Below, piece after piece: positions 1 to 7,861 of a DNA stretch of 38,979 bases. Below the pieces are notes generated by a model. That model had not been told where the DNA came from. It did not search any database and saw only the letters and a program-made list of their open reading frames with translations. Positions within the stretch are counted from its first letter, which is position 1; every line of letters starts with the position of its first letter. Position numbers and translations under genes: made by a program. Source of the DNA: Bacteroidales bacterium (GTDB lineage: Bacteria > Bacteroidota > Bacteroidia > Bacteroidales > UBA7960); the NCBI GenBank assembly GCA_003557965.1, contig PWND01000062.1:1-38979 (forward strand), given 5' to 3'.

Positions 1-29
1 AGCCAAAAGAAGAAGAAAGAATTCGTTTT

Positions 30-91
30 GCCTAGCCTTTTTTGTTACTTTTTGTGGCAATGACAAAAAGTAAATATAAAAAAGCTTAGGC
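30..91. repeat. 62-bp imperfect palindrome, REP/MITE-like
   Basis: A perfect 11-bp stem, TTACTTTTTGT (45-55) and ACAAAAAGTAA (63-73), encloses a 7-base loop. The symmetry extends outward: CTTTTTT (37-43) pairs with AAAAAAG (78-84) and GCCTA (30-34) with TAGGC (87-91). Palindromes with this TTACTTTTTGT core are, from memory, common dispersed repeats in Bacteroidota intergenic DNA. Only one copy is present here, so the repeat nature is inference. Confidence 0.6.
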
Positions 92-179
92 GAGTCGGGA
101 AAAATCCGCGGCCTTCCTTCCTTTACTAATGACAATATTTCCAAATGCTTTGTTCATAGTGGAAAAAACTGTTTTTTAC

Positions 180-199
180 GGACAGGGCTCGACCTGTCC
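180..199. repeat. Perfect 7-bp hairpin
   Basis: GGACAGG (180-186) and CCTGTCC (193-199) form a perfect stem around the hexanucleotide loop GCTCGA. No T-run follows on either strand, so a Rho-independent terminator is unlikely; a repeat fragment or structured 3' end of the leftward transcript is more plausible. Confidence 0.4.
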
Positions 200-276
200 C
201 AAAACCATTTGATTTAACAATAACATTTTGGTTCAGGTTATCAACAGCATAAGCTAAACAAGAAAAAATATTGATT

Positions 277-326
277 GTCATTCCACATCGACGACCCAAA
301 GCCTGGGTCTAAACATTCGAGATGAC
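277..326. repeat. 50-bp nested palindrome, REP-like
   Basis: An inner stem GACCCA (293-298)/TGGGTC (304-309) with a 5-base loop sits inside outer arms GTCAT (277-281)/ATGAC (322-326); bases between are only partly complementary. It lies 37 bases beyond the stop codon of the last gene of the leftward operon. It resembles a small dispersed palindromic element and could also stabilise or end that transcript. Confidence 0.45.
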
Positions 327-362
327 CTGCGGGAAGGGCTGGTAATAAAGGGCATCATACTA

Positions 363-1100
363 TCAATCCGCGTATATCGTTTTGTCAATAACAGATATTG
401 CTCTTTTCAAGTCCTCTTCACTACGTATTGTAATCCTTTCCGAAAGAAAAGCGCTTCTTATTTCATCTTTATGCCCTGAAAATATTCTATATAATGACCA
501 TCTACTAAGTCTGCTTATTTCAACAATTTTATTATTTGGTTTTATAACATAATAAACCGGCATTTGCCTGAGGTTGGCTATTGACCGCAAAGACCCGCCC
601 GACCTTGTAATTCTTTCTCCTGATATAGCCACACGCCTGTGAACCATTAATGACACTTCACCACTGTAAAGCTCCTGAAGAAAAGTGCTTCTGGGCCTGG
701 ATGATAATGACTCATATATTGGAAGCTTTTTGAAAACCGATGGGCTCTCCTCACCGGGCAAATTAATAGTGAACTCTTTTACAAGTTCTTTATCTACTTT
801 AACTTGCATATTTCTTTTAGTGGAAAACCAAACCAAATCATCTGTGTAGATATTATACTTTAAAGATTTATCATAAACTTTTCTGCCTGTTTCTAATAAA
901 ATATCACCCTTCAGCCATATGTTGCTGAGATAATAACTCTCTCCTGTTGACTGCATGGAAAAACGATATGTTTCCCCTGCTAATTTAGGTTCAAACCGGA
1001 GTGTTACCGGAGCCCCTGATTCCTGTGCTTTAAGAGAAAACGACAAAACTAAAAGCACTAAACTAAAACACAATGTATATTTAATCAGATTTTTATGCAT
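363..1100 (-). CDS. Exported protein of unknown function
   Basis: A 245-residue protein with an N-terminal hydrophobic signal peptide (about residues 5-25, ending near LKAQ), so it is probably exported to the periplasm or outer membrane. The stretch around residues 60-90 (WLKGDILLETG, then LKYNIYTDDL) resembles a small uncharacterised Bacteroidota family of exported proteins with a 'G-x-hydrophobic ... YNIY' pattern; I recall no function for it. It is the last gene of the probable leftward operon: its ATG lies 7 bases beyond the TAG of the preceding gene, so translational coupling is likely. It ends in TGA. A role with the upstream TonB receptor system is inferred from position only. Confidence 0.75.
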   Translation of the reverse strand: MHKNLIKYTLCFSLVLLVLSFSLKAQESGAPVTLRFEPKLAGETYRFSMQSTGESYYLSNIWLKGDILLETGRKVYDKSLKYNIYTDDLVWFSTKRNMQVKVDKELVKEFTINLPGEESPSVFKKLPIYESLSSRPRSTFLQELYSGEVSLMVHRRVAISGERITRSGGSLRSIANLRQMPVYYVIKPNNKIVEISRLSRWSLYRIFSGHKDEIRSAFLSERITIRSEEDLKRAISVIDKTIYAD

Positions 1101-1107
1101 TACAGAA

Positions 1108-3432
1108 CTATTTAATTTCTACAGTTTTATTTATATTAATTGGCTTTCCTCCTGATGTAATTCCCTGTATTAAAATACTATATTCTCCTTTCAAGTCACC
1201 AGCAAAAAAACTAACTTCTTTATTCATGCCTTTTTCTAAAACAATACTGTCATTCCAGTATAATAATTTTCGCAGGTCGGGCTGAGCTTTTTGGATTTCA
1301 TTAAGCTCATTATAATCAGGAGGAAAAAACACATAAGGCTCCCTGATAGATTCTTTAAAAAGATTGGTTCTTGAGCGATGAGCCAATATGCTTCTATAAT
1401 CACTGTTATTAGTAATTATTGAAATTATTCCCGGGAAAAGCATGTCACCATAAATCCACTGATAATTGTGAACACCAATCATTTTTATATTTCCCGAGTT
1501 TAAGTGCGCAAATTTGTTAACATCATAAGTAATTATCCCGTCAAGGAAAAAAACAGGTGATTCGGCAATTCTTCTTCCTGTAGAGCCACATGTTAAAGTG
1601 GACCTATACTCCCCGCCTCTTTTTCTCATTTGCCATGAGTGAATTATCTCTCTTGCAATTTCATGCAAGCTATCCAGCGGCATATAATTTTCAAGGTAAT
1701 ACTCCCTGTTGATTTCTGAAAGTATTAATGGTTGTTTTGTTTTGCTGTTTTCCTTTTCCTGAACTTTTTGTAAATGGTTAATATCGTAGGCTTTATTAAC
1801 TCTAACAATGTTTTGCATATCTTTGATAAAATCAAGCTGCTCCCTGGAAAGAATAAAAGTTTCTGCTTCGAAAGAATATGTATCAGAAAACTTTTCATCA
1901 ATAATAATATTTGTAAGATTTCCTACACTGCCGGGTTCAACTAAAAAGAAAAGCTCTCTTTGATAAAAACATTCAGGCAAAACTATATGAAACCGCCCAT
2001 TTTTGTTTGTTCTCGCATAAAGAAGATTAATAATTGTATCAGGCGTATTAACGATAACCCTTGCATTATAAACCGGCTCTTCGGTTTCTGCATCAACTAC
2101 TTTGCCTGACACAATAATGCCCTCCGTTTCCATAAAATAATCTATATGAAAACCATTGTTATTGTTTTTATTACTGTAAATACTGTTTTGCCCAATAAGA
2201 TAGTCGTTTAGCTCTTCTGTATCCATACTGCCAAACAACGCAACAGCATCGCGGTTTTTGTAGCCGAAAGCACTTGCAATATTCATGGCTCTCATGTAAC
2301 TATCAAACCTGATTTTGTTGTTATTGATTGTTTCCTTTCTTATTACAGATATTGACAAGTTAGCGTATTCATCATTTAATAACTTACCATCAATATCTAA
2401 ATTTATTTTTTCTCTTTGCTTATAGCTGTCATTATCTGATTTTACAGATATAACCGGCTTTCCCTTTACATCAAAATACCAAAGCCTTTGAGCAGCAGTG
2501 TTTTGTCCGTGTTGGCCGGCCTCTATTGACAGCAGCCCTGCAGGTATATCATTTTCACTTAGCGTAATGTTAAAAACACTATCGGCAACATTTGTTTCAA
2601 ACACAGTATTATCATACTGCTTAATCTTTAGCCAATCTACTTTATGGTTTTTATCGGAGCATAACAGTCCAATGTTAAGCTTGTTATTTTCTTTCTCTTT
2701 AACATTTATCAGACATCCCCGGCCTGCCTGAGGCATCTCGTATCGCTTGTCAACTCTATCAATTAAAGCATGATAAGTAGTGGCAGAATCAGGTTTTAAA
2801 GATAAAACCGCGAATCCATGCCTGTTCAGTTTTGCTGATTTTATTGTATCATTATTTTGATTTACAATCCAAAAATCATGCAGAGCGGCATTAAAATCTC
2901 CTTCAGTATAAACAAGCACATTATTGTAGCATCCCTTTATAAAATTTTTACTTTCCGGCATGAATTTTACTTCCAAACTCTCAGTTTCAGCAAATTCTAT
3001 TAAAGAAGTGGTGTATATCTGATCAAACCTGTTAATAACAGCAACCGTTTTTCTAAAGTATAAATCTTCACCCTGATTTCTCATCCAATTGGTATAAGCT
3101 ACCAGTTCATAATACCCGGTTGACAAGGTATCCTCAAGGAAAATACTTCCTTCATAAGATGAGTTTTCTGCAGGCAAAATAACACTTTTTACTGTTTCTG
3201 TTTCATTTCTTAATGCCACATATATGTAGCTGCTTTTTGTTTTAATATTTGAATTTAACAAGTATGACTTTATATACATATTTTCGCCGGCAATATAAAT
3301 ATCGCGATCGGTATGCACAAACACATTTTCTGTTAAGCCATCAGGTGTAGTATAGTAGCCGGAAGCAGTACATTCTGGCATGCTAACATAAATAAAAAGC
3401 GGCGTTAATAAGGCGCAGAGTAATATTCTCAT
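1108..3432 (-). CDS. Macroglobulin-like exported protein with carboxypeptidase-regulatory and TonB plug-like domains
   Basis: A 774-residue exported protein. I place the start at ATG 3430-3432, which opens directly into a signal peptide (MRILLCALLTPLFIY); an in-frame TTG ten codons upstream would run into the preceding gene's stop region. Residues about 25-130 resemble a macroglobulin MG2-like domain (VFVHTDRDIYIAGE motif). Residues about 437-500 look like a carboxypeptidase-regulatory-like beta-sandwich (SGKVVDAETEEPVYNARV). Residues about 590-690 read like a TonB-receptor plug (PVFFLDGI ... IKMIGVHNY ... GIISIIT), yet no beta-barrel follows. It starts 14 bases after the DUF4249 gene and is followed closely by a small exported gene. 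Likely a periplasmic or surface partner of the TonB receptor, by inference. It ends in TAG, with TAA four codons further on. Confidence 0.8.
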   Translation of the reverse strand: MRILLCALLTPLFIYVSMPECTASGYYTTPDGLTENVFVHTDRDIYIAGENMYIKSYLLNSNIKTKSSYIYVALRNETETVKSVILPAENSSYEGSIFLEDTLSTGYYELVAYTNWMRNQGEDLYFRKTVAVINRFDQIYTTSLIEFAETESLEVKFMPESKNFIKGCYNNVLVYTEGDFNAALHDFWIVNQNNDTIKSAKLNRHGFAVLSLKPDSATTYHALIDRVDKRYEMPQAGRGCLINVKEKENNKLNIGLLCSDKNHKVDWLKIKQYDNTVFETNVADSVFNITLSENDIPAGLLSIEAGQHGQNTAAQRLWYFDVKGKPVISVKSDNDSYKQREKINLDIDGKLLNDEYANLSISVIRKETINNNKIRFDSYMRAMNIASAFGYKNRDAVALFGSMDTEELNDYLIGQNSIYSNKNNNNGFHIDYFMETEGIIVSGKVVDAETEEPVYNARVIVNTPDTIINLLYARTNKNGRFHIVLPECFYQRELFFLVEPGSVGNLTNIIIDEKFSDTYSFEAETFILSREQLDFIKDMQNIVRVNKAYDINHLQKVQEKENSKTKQPLILSEINREYYLENYMPLDSLHEIAREIIHSWQMRKRGGEYRSTLTCGSTGRRIAESPVFFLDGIITYDVNKFAHLNSGNIKMIGVHNYQWIYGDMLFPGIISIITNNSDYRSILAHRSRTNLFKESIREPYVFFPPDYNELNEIQKAQPDLRKLLYWNDSIVLEKGMNKEVSFFAGDLKGEYSILIQGITSGGKPININKTVEIK

Positions 3433-3446
3433 ATTTATTATTAATT

Positions 3447-4583
3447 TTAGTAAAACCACCAATAAGGTTCTTCATCCCAACTGCAATCAGAACATTCCGG
3501 CATTTCAAAAAATTCAAGGTGCTCAATAATATTAGAAGTTCTTACAAGGTAAGTTTTTTCTAACGCAACTGCAGATGCTTCAAAAAAACCTAAAACAATC
3601 TCTTCCTGGTCATCTTCACAATGCATATTACCGGTTATTTGCGGAGATATCGGGTCGAAAAACCTCCCCTCGTCACTTGTTTGCTTATAGCGTTCATAAT
3701 AAAATGAATAAGCATCATCATTTAATGCATAAATATTTAGTGAAAAAATTCTCGGCTGCATATATATTATTGGAATCTGGTCATTTTCATCTCCAAAGGG
3801 GCTTGGGACTATTGTTGTATCAGTTTTAAATACAGGAAAGCCTATATACCTCATGTCTGTATTTCTGTTTGGCAAAAAGCTAACCCTGTTGCGTTCCGAC
3901 TCCGGTATAGACAAATTTTCTATTAAATCGCTGCCGATAATATATGTTATATCTCTTATTTCCCAACAATATTTTGTTACATCTTCTGCACCTTCCGGTT
4001 TAAATCTGTATTGCAGCATTAATTTTGTATTATACCTGAATTTAGGAATTCTTTCTTCATCGCTCGAAGCATCAATAAACAAATTTACACCTTCAACTTC
4101 TTTAGAATTAATTGTGCCTTGGTTTTGTGATTGATAAAAGAAGGTTTCGGAACTCAACTCACCATAAAAAGAGTCAATACTTACAGGAGCTAATAATTCC
4201 TGGGGTGCAGATTTGTAGTTTTTACCATCTTCTGTAGTAATGTACAGAGTGTATGTTTCATTAATTTCTCCTGCAAAATTATCAGGAGTAAAGTAGCTGC
4301 CATGCTTTTTTTCCTCCAGTAAAACCTCATTATTTCCTGAATCAACTATTCTTACTGAAGCATTTTTTACAGGTATATGCTCATAATCCTGGCCGAAAAC
4401 ATTGGTTTTCGAAAGCTTTACTTCATGAGGGCCTTCAAGGTTAGTAATCATCCCATCAACCACCAGGTATTGCATATCATGGTTCAGTTCCGGCTCGTAT
4501 ATTTCTTTACATCCCTGGAATGAATATACAGCAACTATGGTAATTGCAAGGATAATTAACTGGTTGCTAAAGAATCTCTTCAT
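3447..4583 (-). CDS. DUF4249 family lipoprotein
   Basis: A 378-residue protein with a lipoprotein signal: a hydrophobic segment at residues 9-22 and lipobox FQGC with the acylated Cys at 25, followed by KEIYEP. The opening of the mature protein (LVVDGMITN, HEVKLSKT) and the overall length match the DUF4249 family of Bacteroidota surface/periplasmic lipoproteins, which are usually encoded beside a TonB-dependent receptor. That is the case here: the receptor lies immediately upstream and the macroglobulin-like gene 14 bases downstream. The molecular function of DUF4249 is not established; a SusD-like substrate-capturing or assembly role is inference. It is acidic towards the C-terminus (CSDCSWDEEPYWWFY) and ends in TAA. 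Confidence 0.85.
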   Translation of the reverse strand: MKRFFSNQLIILAITIVAVYSFQGCKEIYEPELNHDMQYLVVDGMITNLEGPHEVKLSKTNVFGQDYEHIPVKNASVRIVDSGNNEVLLEEKKHGSYFTPDNFAGEINETYTLYITTEDGKNYKSAPQELLAPVSIDSFYGELSSETFFYQSQNQGTINSKEVEGVNLFIDASSDEERIPKFRYNTKLMLQYRFKPEGAEDVTKYCWEIRDITYIIGSDLIENLSIPESERNRVSFLPNRNTDMRYIGFPVFKTDTTIVPSPFGDENDQIPIIYMQPRIFSLNIYALNDDAYSFYYERYKQTSDEGRFFDPISPQITGNMHCEDDQEEIVLGFFEASAVALEKTYLVRTSNIIEHLEFFEMPECSDCSWDEEPYWWFY

Positions 4584-4653
4584 ATTTATTACAATTAGTT
4601 TTATTCAAATATCAAATTATGACTTATAAACCACACTAACACATTTGTGTTTT

Positions 4654-7326
4654 CTAAAAAGAAAAATTATAAGTTAGTGTAGGCAAAGGCCTTCCAATTA
4701 TATACAACTGGTACAGGTCAAAGCTACTTGCTGATGATCGTTGATAAAACAAGGAATACGGGTTTTTCCGCCCATATACATTCATCAGTGATAATGTCCA
4801 GCTTCCTTTTCCCCGCTGATCTTTTCTTAAGTTTTCTCCAAGAGAAATCGAAATATCAAGCCTGTGATAGTCCGGCAATCTGTATTCATTCCTGTCAGAG
4901 AAATAAACCAGGTGATGATCGCCATGAGTATAGGTCATTTCCGGCAAAGTTACCGGCCTTCCGGTACTATAAGTAAAAACTGCTCCAAACCGCCATCTCC
5001 GCGAAATTTCATAGTTGAAATTAACAACCAGGTTATGAGGACGGTCATAATTTGAAGGAAAATAAGCATTTTTATTAATTTGATTTTCTAAAAATTCTTC
5101 TTGTGACCTTCTCATTGAGCTGGAATAAGTATAGCTGGCCCAACCTGTTAATTGTCCTGTATTCTTTCTTACATAAAACTCAAGGCCATAGCCATAGCCT
5201 ATTGCGTTTATTACATCCGACTCTAACTGGTCGTTCATCAGTATTTCTGCACCACTTTTGTATTCAATAGCATTTTTAAAATCCCTGTAATATGCTTCCA
5301 AAGAAGTTTCTATAGTATTATCACTGAAATTTTGATAATATCCTATAGCATACTGATCGCTTTGAAGAGGCTTAATATGTTTATCGCTTAGCTTCCACAA
5401 ATCGGAAGGCGACATTACCGACGTGTTTGATATCAGATTGATATATTGATTAATTCGATTATAGCTTAATTTTACAGAACTTGATTCTCCGGTTTTATAT
5501 CTAAAGCCAAATCGAGGCTCAAGGCCGTTATAACTTGCTACAATTTCATTTTCATCAAAAGTGCGCACTTCAGTAATATATTCCTGTGTAAGTGGTTTGT
5601 TTTCCTCATAAATATTTACAGAAGCCGGGCCAATATTTAAGTACTGGGTAAATCGTAAACCAACCTCTAAGCGAATTTTATCGCCTACTGAAATATCATC
5701 GCTTATATATGCCGAAAGCTCATAGGCCTGTTCATTATCCATTTTCTTCTCACTAATTATTGACTCATCACCAACAGGAAACATATTGCCAGGAGATATA
5801 GCATATCTTATTGCATTTACTCCAAAGTTTACACTGTGATTACTATGCGGGTTATAGGAAAAGTTATACCTAAGGCTTTTATAATCAATATCTGATTCTA
5901 CTCTTGAATGTAGGAGAGGATTGGTTTCCGGTTTTTCCTCAATTTCATATTGGTATTGGCTCCATCCTAAAATCAAAGTGCTGGAAAGTGCATCTCTGAT
6001 GCTGCGATTCCATCTTAAAGAAGCTAAAGTATTTGAGTATTCATAATTATGCTGGTTAGCAAAGCTGAATCTATCAAAGCTATAATATCCAAAAAGTGTA
6101 ATGTAGTTTCTCTGGTCAACAGCAATACTGGTTTGAGCTGTAACATCATAAAAGCCTGCGGAGCTGTTCATAAGGTCTTCATCCGGCAATCTTCTGAGCA
6201 GCCAATCTGAGTACGAAGTTCTGCCTCCTAAAGATAATGTGGCTTTATCTTTAATAATTGGGGTTTCAAATAATAAGCGGCTGTTTATCAAACCCAGCCC
6301 ACCGCTTATTGTCGGCTTTTCTTTATCCAGTCCATTATCCAGACTGATTTCCATAACCGAAGAAGCCCGCTCACCATACTTTGCAGGAATTCCGGCTTTC
6401 ATAAGTGCAACATTATTAACCATGTCGGGATTGATAACTGACATTAAGCCGAAAAGATGAGAGGAATTAAATAGTGGCACATTTTCAAGCAAAATAAGAT
6501 TCTGATCAGCACTACCACCCCTAACATTAAAACCTGTACCAAACTCTCCTACCGACTGAACCCCCGGCAAAAGAGTCATGCTTCTTACTATATCCTGCTC
6601 TCCTAAAGTTGTTGGCAATGCTTCCAGTGCTCTTGAATCCATATAAACAAGGCTCATTTGTGTGCCCATTACATTATCTTCTGCCCTCCTTGAATAAATT
6701 GTAACTTCATCAAGCTGCGTAGTTTCATAAAACAATTCAAACGTAATGCTACCATCACTAACAAGCCTTACATCCCTTGAAAAATCTTCGTAACCAATAT
6801 AAGAAAGCTCTAAGCGATGTTCTCCAACCGGAAGAACTATCTCAAAACGGCCATCAATATCAGTAGTAACACCCGTTCTGGTTTCAGACTCATATACCAC
6901 AACACCAATTAAGGTTTCTCTCGTAGCCCCGTCTATTACCTTACCGGATATTGTAGCACGTGAATATCTTCCATACTCAGAAGCATCCCCGATAAGCTGT
7001 GTTCCTTCATCTAATGCCCGCCTGTAATATGCACTGGTTTCCTCAGGAACAAAAGCAATGATATTATCCACAAAAACTGCTTTCAAACCAGCTTCTTCTG
7101 TAATAATGCTAATCGCATCACTAAGTGACAAACCGGTTATTTCTGAACTAAACAACTTTTCAGCAAACCAATTTGGTTGATAAAAAATACTTACGGAATG
7201 CTTTTCCTCCAATATATCTGTGATTTTATCAATTGTTAACTCATGTTCTTTATCATCAACTTGTTGAGCAAACAAAGCAGAAGAAACAAAAAACATTACA
7301 ACTGATAATAGAACTATTAATCTCAT
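4654..7326 (-). CDS. TonB-dependent outer-membrane receptor with STN-like and carboxypeptidase-regulatory domains
   Basis: An 890-residue outer-membrane receptor. Order: signal peptide 1-20 (ends LFAQ); an STN/secretin-like N-terminal domain at about 27-85 (IDKITDILEEKHSVSIFY); a carboxypeptidase-regulatory-like domain at about 122-205; a plug domain at about 225-335 (GFNVRGGSADQNLILLENVP, ending VMEI); then a 22-strand-type barrel to the C-terminal aromatic residue (LTYNFSF). This class imports large or scarce substrates using TonB energy. The substrate is unknown, and no sigma/anti-sigma pair is visible nearby although an STN domain can signal to one. It is the first gene of the leftward operon with the DUF4249 lipoprotein. 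It ends in TAG directly after the expected terminal Phe, good evidence that TAG terminates here. Confidence 0.92.
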   Translation of the reverse strand: MRLIVLLSVVMFFVSSALFAQQVDDKEHELTIDKITDILEEKHSVSIFYQPNWFAEKLFSSEITGLSLSDAISIITEEAGLKAVFVDNIIAFVPEETSAYYRRALDEGTQLIGDASEYGRYSRATISGKVIDGATRETLIGVVVYESETRTGVTTDIDGRFEIVLPVGEHRLELSYIGYEDFSRDVRLVSDGSITFELFYETTQLDEVTIYSRRAEDNVMGTQMSLVYMDSRALEALPTTLGEQDIVRSMTLLPGVQSVGEFGTGFNVRGGSADQNLILLENVPLFNSSHLFGLMSVINPDMVNNVALMKAGIPAKYGERASSVMEISLDNGLDKEKPTISGGLGLINSRLLFETPIIKDKATLSLGGRTSYSDWLLRRLPDEDLMNSSAGFYDVTAQTSIAVDQRNYITLFGYYSFDRFSFANQHNYEYSNTLASLRWNRSIRDALSSTLILGWSQYQYEIEEKPETNPLLHSRVESDIDYKSLRYNFSYNPHSNHSVNFGVNAIRYAISPGNMFPVGDESIISEKKMDNEQAYELSAYISDDISVGDKIRLEVGLRFTQYLNIGPASVNIYEENKPLTQEYITEVRTFDENEIVASYNGLEPRFGFRYKTGESSSVKLSYNRINQYINLISNTSVMSPSDLWKLSDKHIKPLQSDQYAIGYYQNFSDNTIETSLEAYYRDFKNAIEYKSGAEILMNDQLESDVINAIGYGYGLEFYVRKNTGQLTGWASYTYSSSMRRSQEEFLENQINKNAYFPSNYDRPHNLVVNFNYEISRRWRFGAVFTYSTGRPVTLPEMTYTHGDHHLVYFSDRNEYRLPDYHRLDISISLGENLRKDQRGKGSWTLSLMNVYGRKNPYSLFYQRSSASSFDLYQLYIIGRPLPTLTYNFSF

Positions 7327-7527
7327 AATAAAAGCAATATAGTTATAGCCAATCTGTATTATGTTTAACTAATACTTAAAATAATGAAAGCGAAAGTAAT
7401 ACACATATTGATAGCTTTTTATTATTTATTTATTTTTAACTGGAAACGTTTACAATTATTAAAATTGACTAAATTTTATAATAATTTAGCATAATGCTTT
7501 TATTGAAAAGTTAATAAAACAAAACAA

Positions 7528-7557
7528 CCCCCTGCAAACTATTGAATTTACAGGGGG
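7528..7557 (-). terminator. Rho-independent terminator of tRNA-Gln
   Basis: CCCCCTG (7528-7534) pairs with CAGGGGG (7551-7557), a strong 7-bp GC-rich stem around a 16-base loop, extended by AA/TT on both sides. On the minus strand it is followed by TTGTTTTGTTTT, fitting a terminator 15 bases past the tRNA 3' end. TTTT also follows on the plus strand, so it could act in both directions. Confidence 0.8.
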
Positions 7558-7572
7558 TTTTAAAATACTTTG

Positions 7573-7643
7573 TTGACCGACTAGGATTCGAACCTAGACA
7601 GACAGCTCCAAAAACTGTAGTGCTACCGTTACACCATCGGTCA
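7573..7643 (-). tRNA. tRNA-Gln (anticodon UUG)
   Basis: Read on the minus strand, this forms a complete cloverleaf. Acceptor TGACCGA/TCGGTCA is a perfect 7 bp. D-stem GTGT/GCAC has a 7-base loop. Anticodon stem ACAGT/GCTGT encloses loop TTTTGGA, giving anticodon TTG (glutamine, CAA/CAG). T-arm CTAGG-TTCGAAT-CCTAG closes it, with a 4-base variable loop. CCA is not encoded. The discriminator base is A, unlike the G73 of E. coli tRNA-Gln. The gene stands alone between the TonB operon and the DUF2723 gene; I see nothing else in 7327-7527 or 7644-7861 except A/T-rich spacer and possible weak promoter elements. Confidence 0.93.
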
Positions 7644-7861
7644 ATTTTTCTTTCGGGTGGCAAAGTTAGAAAAAAATTTTTTTCTGACAAGGAAAATATT
7701 TTAAATAAATTTTCGCTTCAATAGAAAACAGAAAAGTTTTTGCTTGAAAATTTATAACTTCGCAGTCTGATTGAATTTTGTTACTTTATTTAAGAAGAAT
7801 GTAATTTTTCTAAACAACGAACTAACAACTATTTATTAACAAACCTCATCACAACCAAAAA

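Larger units (their letters stand above)
1..362. other. Intergenic region with three palindromes
   Basis: No convincing coding region is visible. The stretch lies downstream of the leftward operon that ends at 363 and holds three separate hairpin-forming sequences (30-91, 180-199, 277-326), described individually. The first is A/T-rich; the other two are more GC-rich than the surrounding spacers. This looks like an intergenic mosaic of dispersed palindromic repeats. It may also end leftward transcription, but none of the hairpins is a classic stem followed by a T-run on the minus strand. Confidence 0.6.
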
